Below are positions 1 to 6,942 of a stretch of DNA of 7,024 nucleotides, one piece after another; within the stretch, counting starts at the first letter, position 1, and every line of letters begins with the position of its first letter. The stretch is taken from NCBI GenBank assembly GCA_030036985.1, contig JASHSD010000607.1, forward strand, positions 1 through 7,024. Direction: 5' to 3'. A program made the translations under genes and the position numbers. The notes under the pieces were generated by a model, which made no database searches, was not told where the DNA came from, and saw nothing but the letters and a program-made list of their open reading frames with translations. Origin of the DNA: Bryobacteraceae bacterium (lineage in GTDB: Bacteria > Acidobacteriota > Terriglobia > Bryobacterales > Bryobacteraceae).

Positions 1-229
1 TGTAGCTGCCGTCGCGGCGCCGCGTTTCCTTGCGCATGCGCACGATCACGCAGCGCACCACTTTGCCTTTTTTGATCTGCGAATCCGGCGCAGCTTCCTT
101 CACCGCCGCCGTCACCACGTCGCCGAGGCCGGCCCGCAGCCCGAGGTCGCCGCCGCGCGGCAAAATGCACGACAGTCTGCGTGCACCGCTGTTATCGGCC
201 ACCTCAAGGATTGTTCTCATCCCGATCAT
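1..229 (-). CDS. rplN: 50S ribosomal protein L14, 5' part (runs off the window)
   Basis: L14 binds 23S rRNA on the 50S face that contacts the small subunit and forms part of the intersubunit bridges. The first 76 residues are present; the gene continues past position 1, so about 45 residues are expected to be missing. The start MIGMRTILEVADNSGAR matches the family opening (E. coli MIQ...LNVADNSGAR). Further family blocks are GLGDVV (about residues 35-39), the basic stretch QIKKGKVVRCVIVR (51-64) and RRDGSY at the cut edge. The ATG at 229 is supported by a GGGAG ribosome binding site at 238-242, 8 nt upstream. The gene follows rpsQ after 25 nt, the usual L29-S17-L14 order. No break or frameshift is visible in the part present. 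Confidence 0.97.
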   Translation of the reverse strand, partial: MIGMRTILEVADNSGARRLSCILPRGGDLGLRAGLGDVVTAAVKEAAPDSQIKKGKVVRCVIVRMRKETRRRDGSY

Positions 230-254
230 GATTCAATCTCCCTGGACCTTAACG

Positions 255-554
255 TCAAACCTTCACGTCCAGATCGGAGGGCTGAGCCGCTCCGACCAGC
301 GCGGAGCGCCGGATCACATCTCCCAGCCGCCACCGCTTCAACCTGCTCATAGGGCGGCATTCGATAATGCGAACCACATCGCCCACCCGCGCCGTGTTCT
401 CTTCGTCGTGCGCGTAAAACTTCTTGTGCTTGGTCACGATGCGGCGATAGAGCGGATGCGGCACGCGCCGGCTCACCTGCACCACGATGGTCTTCTGCAT
501 TTTGGTCGAGACCACTTCGCCGACCTTCTCGTTTTTCTTATGCTCGCCGGCCAT
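255..554 (-). CDS. rpsQ: 30S ribosomal protein S17
   Basis: S17 is a primary 16S rRNA binding protein that helps fold the 5' domain of the 30S subunit. The protein has 99 residues, longer than the usual 80-90, because of a C-terminal extension (about residues 86-99, ending DLDVKV) and a slightly long N-terminus. The OB-fold core is clear: VVSTKMQKTIVV (14-25), HPLYRRIVTKHKKFYAHDE (33-51) and the signature GDVVRIIECRPMS (58-70), in which Met replaces the usual Leu/Ile/Val before Ser. The start ATG overlaps the rpmC stop by one base (TAATG). No strong ribosome binding site precedes it, so translation is probably coupled to L29. Confidence 0.97.
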   Translation of the reverse strand: MAGEHKKNEKVGEVVSTKMQKTIVVQVSRRVPHPLYRRIVTKHKKFYAHDEENTARVGDVVRIIECRPMSRLKRWRLGDVIRRSALVGAAQPSDLDVKV

Positions 555-754
555 TATTTGGCGCCCCCGAGTTCTTTCTCTCGCAGGTAAGTCAGCAGGC
601 GCGCGCGGTCTTTGCGGTTCTCGCGCATGCGTTTGATGCCGTCCGTCTGGCCCATCGAGACCTGAAACTTAATGCGGAACGATTGTTCGTCGATCTCGTT
701 CAGCTTGTTCCGCATTTCGGCGGGATCGAGTCCGCGCAACTTGTCTTTTTTCAT
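554..754 (-). CDS. rpmC: 50S ribosomal protein L29
   Basis: L29 is a small two-helix protein that sits beside L23 at the exit of the nascent peptide tunnel, near the docking site for trigger factor and SRP. The protein has 66 residues, normal for the family. The first helix region is LDPAEMRNKLNEIDEQSF (about 9-26). The second half carries the family pattern around RMRENRKDRARLLTYLREKE (42-61). The start codon lies 5 nt after the rplP stop. A GGAG motif 8 nt upstream overlaps the end of rplP. The stop TAA overlaps the S17 start. Confidence 0.96.
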   Translation of the reverse strand: MKKDKLRGLDPAEMRNKLNEIDEQSFRIKFQVSMGQTDGIKRMRENRKDRARLLTYLREKELGGAK

Positions 755-759
755 CGCAG

Positions 760-1176
760 TTACTCCGCGGCCTCGCGCGTGACGAATTTCGTCTTCAACG
801 GAATCTTGTGCGCGGCCAGACGCATGGCCTGCTGCGCGATATCCACGGCTACGCCTTCCATCTCAAACAGAATTTTGCCCGGCCGGATAACCGCTACCCA
901 TTCCTCCGGCGCGCCTTTGCCTTTTCCCATACGGGTTTCGGCGGGCTTCTTGGTGATCGGCTTATCCGGGAACAAACGAATCCATACCTTGCCGCCGCGC
1001 TTGATGAAACGCGTCATGGCGATGCGGGCCGCTTCAATCTGACGCGAGGTGATCCAGCCGCAATCCATCGATTTCAGCGCATATTCGCCGAACGCGATGG
1101 AGGAACCGCGCCAGGCTTTGCCCTTCATGCGCCCGCGCTGGACCTTGCGGTACTTGACCTTCTTGGGCATCAACAT
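760..1176 (-). CDS. rplP: 50S ribosomal protein L16
   Basis: L16 is a late-assembling 50S protein that contacts the A-site tRNA and supports the peptidyl transferase region. It has 138 residues, the usual length. Family blocks in order are MLMPKKVKYRK (1-11), FGEYALKS (29-36), TSRQIEAARIAMTRFIKRGG (43-62), WIRLFPDKPITKKPAETRMG (65-84) and GKGKGAPEEWVAVIRPGKIL (84-103). The Arg in TRMGKGKG (residue 82) corresponds to the Arg hydroxylated in E. coli L16; whether it is modified here is unknown. I chose the ATG at 1176 because MLMPK is the usual beginning and an AAGGA motif lies 11 nt upstream; the next Met would put it farther away. The start is 7 nt after the rpsC stop. Confidence 0.97.
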   Translation of the reverse strand: MLMPKKVKYRKVQRGRMKGKAWRGSSIAFGEYALKSMDCGWITSRQIEAARIAMTRFIKRGGKVWIRLFPDKPITKKPAETRMGKGKGAPEEWVAVIRPGKILFEMEGVAVDIAQQAMRLAAHKIPLKTKFVTREAAE

Positions 1177-1183
1177 AGTTCAG

Positions 1184-2170
1184 TTATTCCTTCGTTTCCG
1201 TGTCCTTCGCTTCCGTGTTCGGGGCCGGCGATTCCGGCGCTGCTTCTCCGGATTCCTGCTTCGGACCTTCTTTCCACGCGGGCTGCGACGGCGGCATCAG
1301 CGGCGGCATGATGGGTCCGCCGGTGCGCGCGGGACGCGCTTCGGTGGGAGCTGTTTGAACGGGAGCGGCGGGTTCGCCTATCGGAGCGGGGCGTTCGCCA
1401 CGATCGCCGCCACGTTCACCACGGTCCCCGCGTTCCCCGCCTGGACGATCGCCATCGCGGCGCGGACGCCGGTCGCGATCGCGCGCGCCGGGGCCGCGTT
1501 CATTGCGTCTCGGTTCGCCATCCTGCGACAGAGTGCGTTTGCCATCCGCCAGAATTTCGCCTTTATACAACCATGCCTTGACGCCGATGACGCCGTAGGT
1601 GGTGTGGGCTTCGGTGGTGCCGTAATCGATATCGGCGCGCAGCGTGTGCAGCGGAAGCTGGCCCTGCAGATACCATTCGCTGCGGGCGATTTCCGCGCCG
1701 TTCAGGCGGCCGGAGACGCGGACCTTGATTCCCTTGCAGCCGAAAAGCAGCGCCGAATCGACGGCCTTGCGCATGGCGCGGCGGAAAGCCACGCGCTTTT
1801 CAAGCTGCAGGGCGATCGATTCCGAAACCAACTGGGCGTCGAGCTCCGGCTTGTGCACTTCCTGAATATCGATGAAAACTTCGCGCTTGGTTTTCTTGGC
1901 GAGAGAGGTCTTGAGCTTTTCGATCTCGGCGCCTTTGCGGCCGATGATGATGCCGGGCCGGGAGGTGCGGATGGTGACCCGCAGCTTGTTGCCGGGGCGA
2001 TCCACCTCGATCGAGCTGACGCCCGCCGACTTCAGCTGCCTGCGCAGCCCCTCCTTGAGCTCCAGGTCTTCCTGCAGAAGCCCCGCGTATCCCTGCTTCG
2101 AGAACCAGCGCGAGCGCCACGGTTTGTTGAAGCCGAGCCGGAAGCCGTAAGGATGAACTTTCTGACCCAT
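1184..2170 (-). CDS. rpsC: 30S ribosomal protein S3 with long charged C-terminal tail
   Basis: S3 sits at the mRNA entry channel of the 30S head, binds S10 and S14, and contributes to mRNA unwinding. The gene encodes 328 residues against about 210-240 in most bacteria. The first 207 residues are a normal S3: MGQKVHPYGFRLG (1-13), a KH domain with the loop GRKG (77-80), then RVSGRLNGAEIARSEW (151-166) and DYGTTEAHTTYGVIGVKAW (182-200). From about residue 208 a 120-residue tail follows, with an Arg/Gly/Asp block (221-260), a Pro-rich linker (261-305) and an acidic end (about 306-328). The start at 2170 is fixed by the conserved MGQKVHPYG and an AAGGA site 5 nt upstream, inside the end of rplV. 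One nucleotide separates it from the rplV stop. The reading frame continues upstream with no stop, but that part is only the shadow of rplV. Confidence 0.97.
   Translation of the reverse strand: MGQKVHPYGFRLGFNKPWRSRWFSKQGYAGLLQEDLELKEGLRRQLKSAGVSSIEVDRPGNKLRVTIRTSRPGIIIGRKGAEIEKLKTSLAKKTKREVFIDIQEVHKPELDAQLVSESIALQLEKRVAFRRAMRKAVDSALLFGCKGIKVRVSGRLNGAEIARSEWYLQGQLPLHTLRADIDYGTTEAHTTYGVIGVKAWLYKGEILADGKRTLSQDGEPRRNERGPGARDRDRRPRRDGDRPGGERGDRGERGGDRGERPAPIGEPAAPVQTAPTEARPARTGGPIMPPLMPPSQPAWKEGPKQESGEAAPESPAPNTEAKDTETKE
1187..1549 (-). other. Low-complexity C-terminal extension of S3 (coding part)
   Basis: This part of rpsC encodes residues 208-328, beyond the conserved S3 fold. The first section (DNA 1391-1510) is dominated by Arg, Asp and Gly, with short imperfect repeats such as GERGDR and GERGGDR at residues 246-259. 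It is followed by a Pro/Ala-rich linker and then by a tail rich in Glu, Asp and Lys. The charge thus runs from mixed-basic to acidic. It is very likely disordered. Extended S3 proteins occur in several phyla, from general knowledge; a role in RNA binding or in binding other ribosome factors is my inference. Confidence 0.85.
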
Positions 2171-2171
2171 G

Positions 2172-2507
2172 TTATTCCTTTTCGTCGACCCAGACGACGA
2201 TGTGCGACGTGCGCTTCTGAATCCGGTAGGCGCGGCCCATCGGGGCCGGCCGGACGCGCTTCTGGCGCGGTCCTTCGTTGACGTAAGCCTGCGAGACGTA
2301 GAGCTGATCCACGTCGACATCTTCGTTATGGTTCTGCGCGTTGGAGATGGCCGAGTGCAGCACCTTCTCGACCGCCGGCGCGATGCGCTTGTTGACGCTG
2401 CGCAGGATAATGACTGCGTCGTTCGCCTTTTTGCCGCGGATCAGATCCACCACGAGGCGCGCCTTCTGCGGGGAGATCCGAATGTATCTTGCCTCTGCTT
2501 TGATCAT
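2172..2507 (-). CDS. rplV: 50S ribosomal protein L22
   Basis: L22 binds 23S rRNA and sends a long beta-hairpin into the peptide exit tunnel, where with L4 it forms the constriction and affects macrolide sensitivity. The protein has 111 residues, as usual. Family blocks are YIRISPQKARLVVDLIRGK (8-26), AVEKVLHSAISNAQNH (45-60) and AYVNEGPRQKRVRPAPMGRA (74-93), the last containing the tunnel hairpin, then KRTSHIVV (98-105). In the hairpin tip the residues aligned with E. coli Met-Lys-Arg are QKR (82-84), so the two basic residues are kept and no deletion is seen. The start ATG is 7 nt after the rpsS stop. Only a weak AGG lies about 6 nt upstream, suggesting coupling to S19. Confidence 0.97.
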   Translation of the reverse strand: MIKAEARYIRISPQKARLVVDLIRGKKANDAVIILRSVNKRIAPAVEKVLHSAISNAQNHNEDVDVDQLYVSQAYVNEGPRQKRVRPAPMGRAYRIQKRTSHIVVWVDEKE

Positions 2508-2514
2508 TTGGTGC

Positions 2515-2802
2515 CTACGCCTTCGACGACTTCTCGGTCGCCGCCTTCGCCTGGTGACCCTTGAACGTGCGGGTGGGAGAGAACTCGCCCATCTTGTGTC
2601 CCACCATATTCTCGGTCACGTAAACCGGGATGAATTTTCGGCCGTTGTGGACGGCGATGGTGTGACCAACGAACTCCGGCAGAATCGTCGAGCGCCGCGA
2701 CCAGGTGCGAACCACTTTCTTGTCGTTCGCCGCATTCAGCGTGTCGATGCGCGTCTCCAGATGCGAATCGGTAAACGGTCCTTTTTTTACGGAACGTCCC
2801 AT
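2515..2802 (-). CDS. rpsS: 30S ribosomal protein S19
   Basis: S19 lies in the 30S head, pairs with S13 and contacts the tRNA and the central intersubunit bridge. It has 95 residues, the usual size. The N-terminus MGRSVKKGPFTDSHL (1-15) and the signature NGRKFIPVYVTENMVGHKMG (53-72) followed by EFSPTRTFKGH are fully conserved. The start directly abuts the rplB stop (TAAATG). A GAGGA motif 9 nt upstream lies inside the end of rplB, so the two are probably translated in tandem. The gene ends with TAG, whereas most others here end with TAA. Confidence 0.97.
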   Translation of the reverse strand: MGRSVKKGPFTDSHLETRIDTLNAANDKKVVRTWSRRSTILPEFVGHTIAVHNGRKFIPVYVTENMVGHKMGEFSPTRTFKGHQAKAATEKSSKA

Positions 2803-3633
<831 letters not shown>

Positions 3634-3639
3634 CTGAAA

Positions 3640-3927
3640 TTACATCTCCGTAAATTCGGGGACCTTCTGGCCGGGTTCCAGCTTCACGTAAGCCTTCTTC
3701 CAGTCCGAACGATACCCGACGAATCGGCCGCGGCGGCGCAGCTTGCCCTCGAAATTCGCGGTCCGCACTTCTTCCACTCTCACTTTGAAGAGCTTTTCGA
3801 CGGCCTGCTTCACCATAACTTTGTTGGCGCCGGGCGCCACCTGGAAGCAGAGGGTGCGCTCAGCTTCCTTTTTCAAGATGCCCTTTTCCGTGACCAGAGG
3901 CCGGATGAGCGTGTCGTGAATGGTCAT
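3640..3927 (-). CDS. rplW: 50S ribosomal protein L23
   Basis: L23 lies at the exit of the peptide tunnel and is the main docking site for trigger factor and SRP. The protein has 95 residues, typical of the family. Conserved blocks are IRPLVTEKGI (8-17), the basic segment NKVMVKQAVEKLFKVRVEEV (35-54), and GKLRRRGRFVGYRSDWKKAY (60-79). The ATG at 3927 is chosen over an in-frame GTG farther upstream because MTIHDTLIRPLVTEK is the family start and a perfect AGGAGG sits 7 nt before it. The longer version would begin inside a hairpin of the intergenic element. The gene is separated from rplD by 117 nt, by far the largest spacer in the window. Confidence 0.97.
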   Translation of the reverse strand: MTIHDTLIRPLVTEKGILKKEAERTLCFQVAPGANKVMVKQAVEKLFKVRVEEVRTANFEGKLRRRGRFVGYRSDWKKAYVKLEPGQKVPEFTEM

Positions 3928-3934
3928 TATTGGG

Positions 3935-3940
3935 CCTCCT
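3935..3940 (-). promoter_or_regulatory. Ribosome binding site of rplW (AGGAGG)
   Basis: A perfect AGGAGG lies 7 nt upstream of the rplW ATG. It is the strongest ribosome binding site in the window and sits just downstream, in transcript order, of the three-hairpin element. It fixes the rplW start and suggests that L23 is initiated independently rather than by coupling to L4. Confidence 0.85.
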
Positions 3941-3956
3941 GGTTTCCGACAGCATT

Positions 3957-4037
3957 GTGGCGCAGGCACTCGTGCCTGCCGGGTCGAGACTCGTCTCGAC
4001 CCACACCCGCCCCGATGACTCGGGGCGCGGCAGCCAC
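3957..4037. repeat. Triple-hairpin palindromic element between rplD and rplW
   Basis: Three inverted repeats follow one another. The first has 8-bp arms at 3962-3969 and 3972-3979, the second 10-bp arms at 3981-3990 and 3993-4002, and the third 8-bp arms at 4008-4015 and 4020-4027; all are perfect. Loops are 2, 2 and 4 nt if fully paired. Each centre carries the same pentamer, ACTCG on the plus strand (CGAGT in the transcript). GTGGC at 3957-3961 and GCCAC at 4033-4037 form short terminal inverted repeats. No open reading frame or T-rich tail follows. It looks like a non-coding dispersed repeat (REP- or MITE-like) inserted in the operon. I recall similar palindromes in acidobacterial genomes but cannot verify it here. 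No target duplication is evident. Confidence 0.8.
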
Positions 4038-4044
4038 GCTTGAA

Positions 4045-4707
4045 TTACACGGCATCGGGGGTCTCCTGTCTTTTCGGCGCGCTCTTGGCCAGCGTCTCGC
4101 TCAATTTCGCAGCGGCCGCCTGGGTCAGCAACACGCGCGTGGCGTCGAGCAGCAGATAAGGATGCACCTCGTGACTGCGCACCAGAACCACGCCTTCGAG
4201 GTTCCGGGCGCTCAGTTCGAGATTGCGATTCTCGCCGGTCTCGACCAGAAGAACCTTGTTCGTGGCTTCGAGCTTCGACAGCGCCTGCGCGAAACTCTTC
4301 GTCTTGTGATCGGCCAACTGGAACGCCGAGACAATCTTCAGTTCGCCATCGCGCAGCTTCGCCGAAAGCGCCGAGCGCAGCGCGCCCAGCTGCATTTTGC
4401 GCGGCAGCTTGTAGCTGTAATCGCGGGGCACCGGTCCGTGAACCGTGCCGCCGTGGCGCCATATAGGGCTGCGAACCGAACCCATGCGGGCGCGGCCGGT
4501 CCCTTTTTGCTTCCACAGCTTCTTGCCGGAACCTGCGACCTCATGCCGGGTCTTGACTTTGTGCGTACCGGCGCGTTTGCCGGCCATGTAATGCCGAACG
4601 GACTCGTAGAGCAGATCCTGATTCACCTCGGCGCCGAACACGGCATCGGCCAATTCGATTTCGCCGACTTTCGCGTTGCTTAAATCGACAACATCCACGG
4701 TTGGCAT
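4045..4707 (-). CDS. rplD: 50S ribosomal protein L4
   Basis: L4 binds 23S rRNA early in 50S assembly, and its long loop lines the exit tunnel opposite L22. In E. coli it also represses its own S10 operon. The protein has 220 residues, slightly longer than the typical 200-210 because of a C-terminal tail (about 203-220, ending KRQETPDAV). The tunnel loop spans about residues 45-100 and contains KKLWKQKGTGRARMGSVRSP (62-81) and WRHGGTVHGPVPRDYSYKLP (83-102). In many bacteria the second block reads as a Gly-rich RGGGxxFGP; here it is RHGGTVHGP. The start is 2 nt after the rplC stop, with a GAGA motif about 5 nt upstream. Confidence 0.97.
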   Translation of the reverse strand: MPTVDVVDLSNAKVGEIELADAVFGAEVNQDLLYESVRHYMAGKRAGTHKVKTRHEVAGSGKKLWKQKGTGRARMGSVRSPIWRHGGTVHGPVPRDYSYKLPRKMQLGALRSALSAKLRDGELKIVSAFQLADHKTKSFAQALSKLEATNKVLLVETGENRNLELSARNLEGVVLVRSHEVHPYLLLDATRVLLTQAAAAKLSETLAKSAPKRQETPDAV

Positions 4708-4709
4708 AG

Positions 4710-5342
4710 TTATCTCTTTGCCCTCCGCACGACCACGTAGCCGCCGTTAGGTCCGGGGACCGCGCCCTTCACCGCAAGCACGTTGTCTTCGGTATCGATC
4801 TCGACGATCTCGAGATTGCGCACCGTCACCTGGGCGTCGCCCATGCGTCCCGACATGCGCATACCCGGCAGAACGCGCGAAGGAAAGCTGGACGCCCCGA
4901 TCGAGCCGGGCGCACGGTGGTGCATGGAGCCGTGGGTGGCGTCGCCGCCGCCGAAATGATGGCGCTTCACCAGACCCGCGTAACCGCGGCCTTTCGAGAC
5001 GCCGATCACGTCGACCTTCTCGTTGGGCTTGAAGTCGCTGACCAGAACCTTGTCGCCGGCTTTCATGTCGCCTTCGCCGCCGGAGAGCCGGAACTCACTC
5101 AGGAAGCGCACGCCCTCGGCATCGGCCTTCTTCAGGTGACCCGTCTGCGGCCTATTGATTCGCTTCGGCTTGATGAATTCGTTGAAGCCGAGCTGCACCG
5201 CGTCATAACCGTCGGTCGCCGGAGTCTTCCGTTGCACGACGAAGCAGGGACCGGCTTTGAGGAGGGTCACGGGGACCACTTGCCCGTCCGGCCGGAACAA
5301 CTGCGTCATGCCGATTTTTTTTCCAAGAATTCCTGGACTCAT
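4710..5342 (-). CDS. rplC: 50S ribosomal protein L3
   Basis: L3 is a primary assembly protein of the 50S subunit whose central extension reaches toward the peptidyl transferase centre. The chosen form has 210 residues, as usual. It opens MSPGILGKKIGMTQLF and has VSKGRGYAGLVKRHHFGGGD in the middle, followed by HGSMHHRAPGSIGASSFPSR and VLPGMRMSGRMG. The Gln methylated by PrmB in E. coli L3 is not present: the segment reads GASSFPSR. The ATG at 5342 is preceded by AGGA 7 nt upstream and matches the family start. An in-frame GTG at 5366 would add eight residues not expected in the family. The gene lies 60 nt downstream of rpsJ. Confidence 0.96.
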   Translation of the reverse strand: MSPGILGKKIGMTQLFRPDGQVVPVTLLKAGPCFVVQRKTPATDGYDAVQLGFNEFIKPKRINRPQTGHLKKADAEGVRFLSEFRLSGGEGDMKAGDKVLVSDFKPNEKVDVIGVSKGRGYAGLVKRHHFGGGDATHGSMHHRAPGSIGASSFPSRVLPGMRMSGRMGDAQVTVRNLEIVEIDTEDNVLAVKGAVPGPNGGYVVVRRAKR

Positions 5343-5349
5343 ATCTTGT

Positions 5350-5353
5350 TCCT
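5350..5353 (-). promoter_or_regulatory. Ribosome binding site deciding the rplC start
   Basis: AGGA lies 7 nt upstream of the ATG at 5342. A second purine-rich stretch (AAGGA) lies about 4 nt before the alternative GTG at 5366. The first has better spacing and precedes the conserved L3 N-terminus, so it decides the start. Confidence 0.65.
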
Positions 5354-5402
5354 GTTTCCCGACCACCGCTTCCTTACGGTCGCGGCTCGGTATTTACGGC
5401 GA

Positions 5403-5726
5403 TTACCCTTTGCCGAACGCCTTGATTTCCACGTCCACGCCCGCCGGCAGATCGAGCTTCATCAGCGCATCGACCGTCTGCTGCGTGGGTTCGAGAATAT
5501 CCAGCAACCGCTTGTGCGTCCGGATTTCAAACTGTTCCCGCGACTTCTTATCCACGTGCGGAGACCGCAACACCGTCGTCCTTGAGGTTGACGTGGGCAG
5601 CGGAATGGGGCCCGCTACCGTGGCCCCCGTCCGCTTTGCCGTATCCACAATCTCCGTGGTCGACTGATCGAGCACGCGATGATCGTATGCCTTCAGACGA
5701 ATGCGAATGCGATCCTTGAGCGCCAT
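5403..5726 (-). CDS. rpsJ: 30S ribosomal protein S10
   Basis: S10 is a protein of the 30S head. In E. coli it also pairs with NusB in transcription antitermination. The product has 107 residues, a few more than the usual 102-104. Conserved blocks are RIRIRLKAYDHRVLDQST (6-23), EIVDTAKRTGATVAGPIPLP (25-44), SPHVDKKSREQFEIRTHKRL (55-74) and DALMKLDLPAGVDVEIK (86-102). The start is only 4 nt after the tuf stop with a weak GGA about 8 nt upstream, so it is probably co-transcribed and translationally coupled with EF-Tu. No leader or promoter space exists in front of it. Confidence 0.98.
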   Translation of the reverse strand: MALKDRIRIRLKAYDHRVLDQSTTEIVDTAKRTGATVAGPIPLPTSTSRTTVLRSPHVDKKSREQFEIRTHKRLLDILEPTQQTVDALMKLDLPAGVDVEIKAFGKG

Positions 5727-5730
5727 CGAA

Positions 5731-6918
<1,188 letters not shown>

Positions 6919-6928
6919 TGCGCCAAAT

Positions 6929-6934
6929 CTCCTT
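6929..6934 (-). promoter_or_regulatory. Ribosome binding site of tuf (AAGGAG)
   Basis: AAGGAG lies 10 nt upstream of the tuf start, in the 24-nt spacer after fusA. It is one of the two strongest sites in the window, which fits the very high demand for EF-Tu. Confidence 0.8.
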
Positions 6935-6942
6935 GAAAACTC

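Noticed and set aside
1049..2281. A 410-codon open frame on the plus strand opposite rpsC and its neighbours
   Set aside because: It runs across rplP, rpsC and rplV in antisense and has low-complexity composition; the minus-strand genes explain the DNA fully.
2171..2320. Longer rpsC with 50 extra N-terminal residues
   Set aside because: The extra part is the shadow of rplV; S3 proteins begin at MGQKVHPYG, which has its own ribosome binding site.
2782..2788. A7 run in the coding strand of rpsS as a frameshift site
   Set aside because: It encodes the conserved VKKG of S19 and no alternative frame of interest follows, so codon use is the simplest explanation.
3928..3969. Longer rplW with 14 extra N-terminal residues from a GTG
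   Set aside because: The extra codons come from the hairpin element, the family start is at 3927, and AGGAGG is placed for the shorter form.
3957..4037. Intrinsic transcription terminator in the rplD-rplW spacer
   Set aside because: The hairpins are GC-rich, but no U-tract follows any of them in the transcript direction, and essential genes of the same operon lie downstream.
3957..4037. CRISPR array
   Set aside because: The three units have different arms, no uniform spacers and no constant repeat of adequate length; only a pentamer is shared.
3860..4516. A 218-codon minus-strand frame spanning rplD, the spacer and rplW
   Set aside because: It is out of frame with both ribosomal genes and reads through the hairpins. 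No ribosome binding site or family motif supports it.
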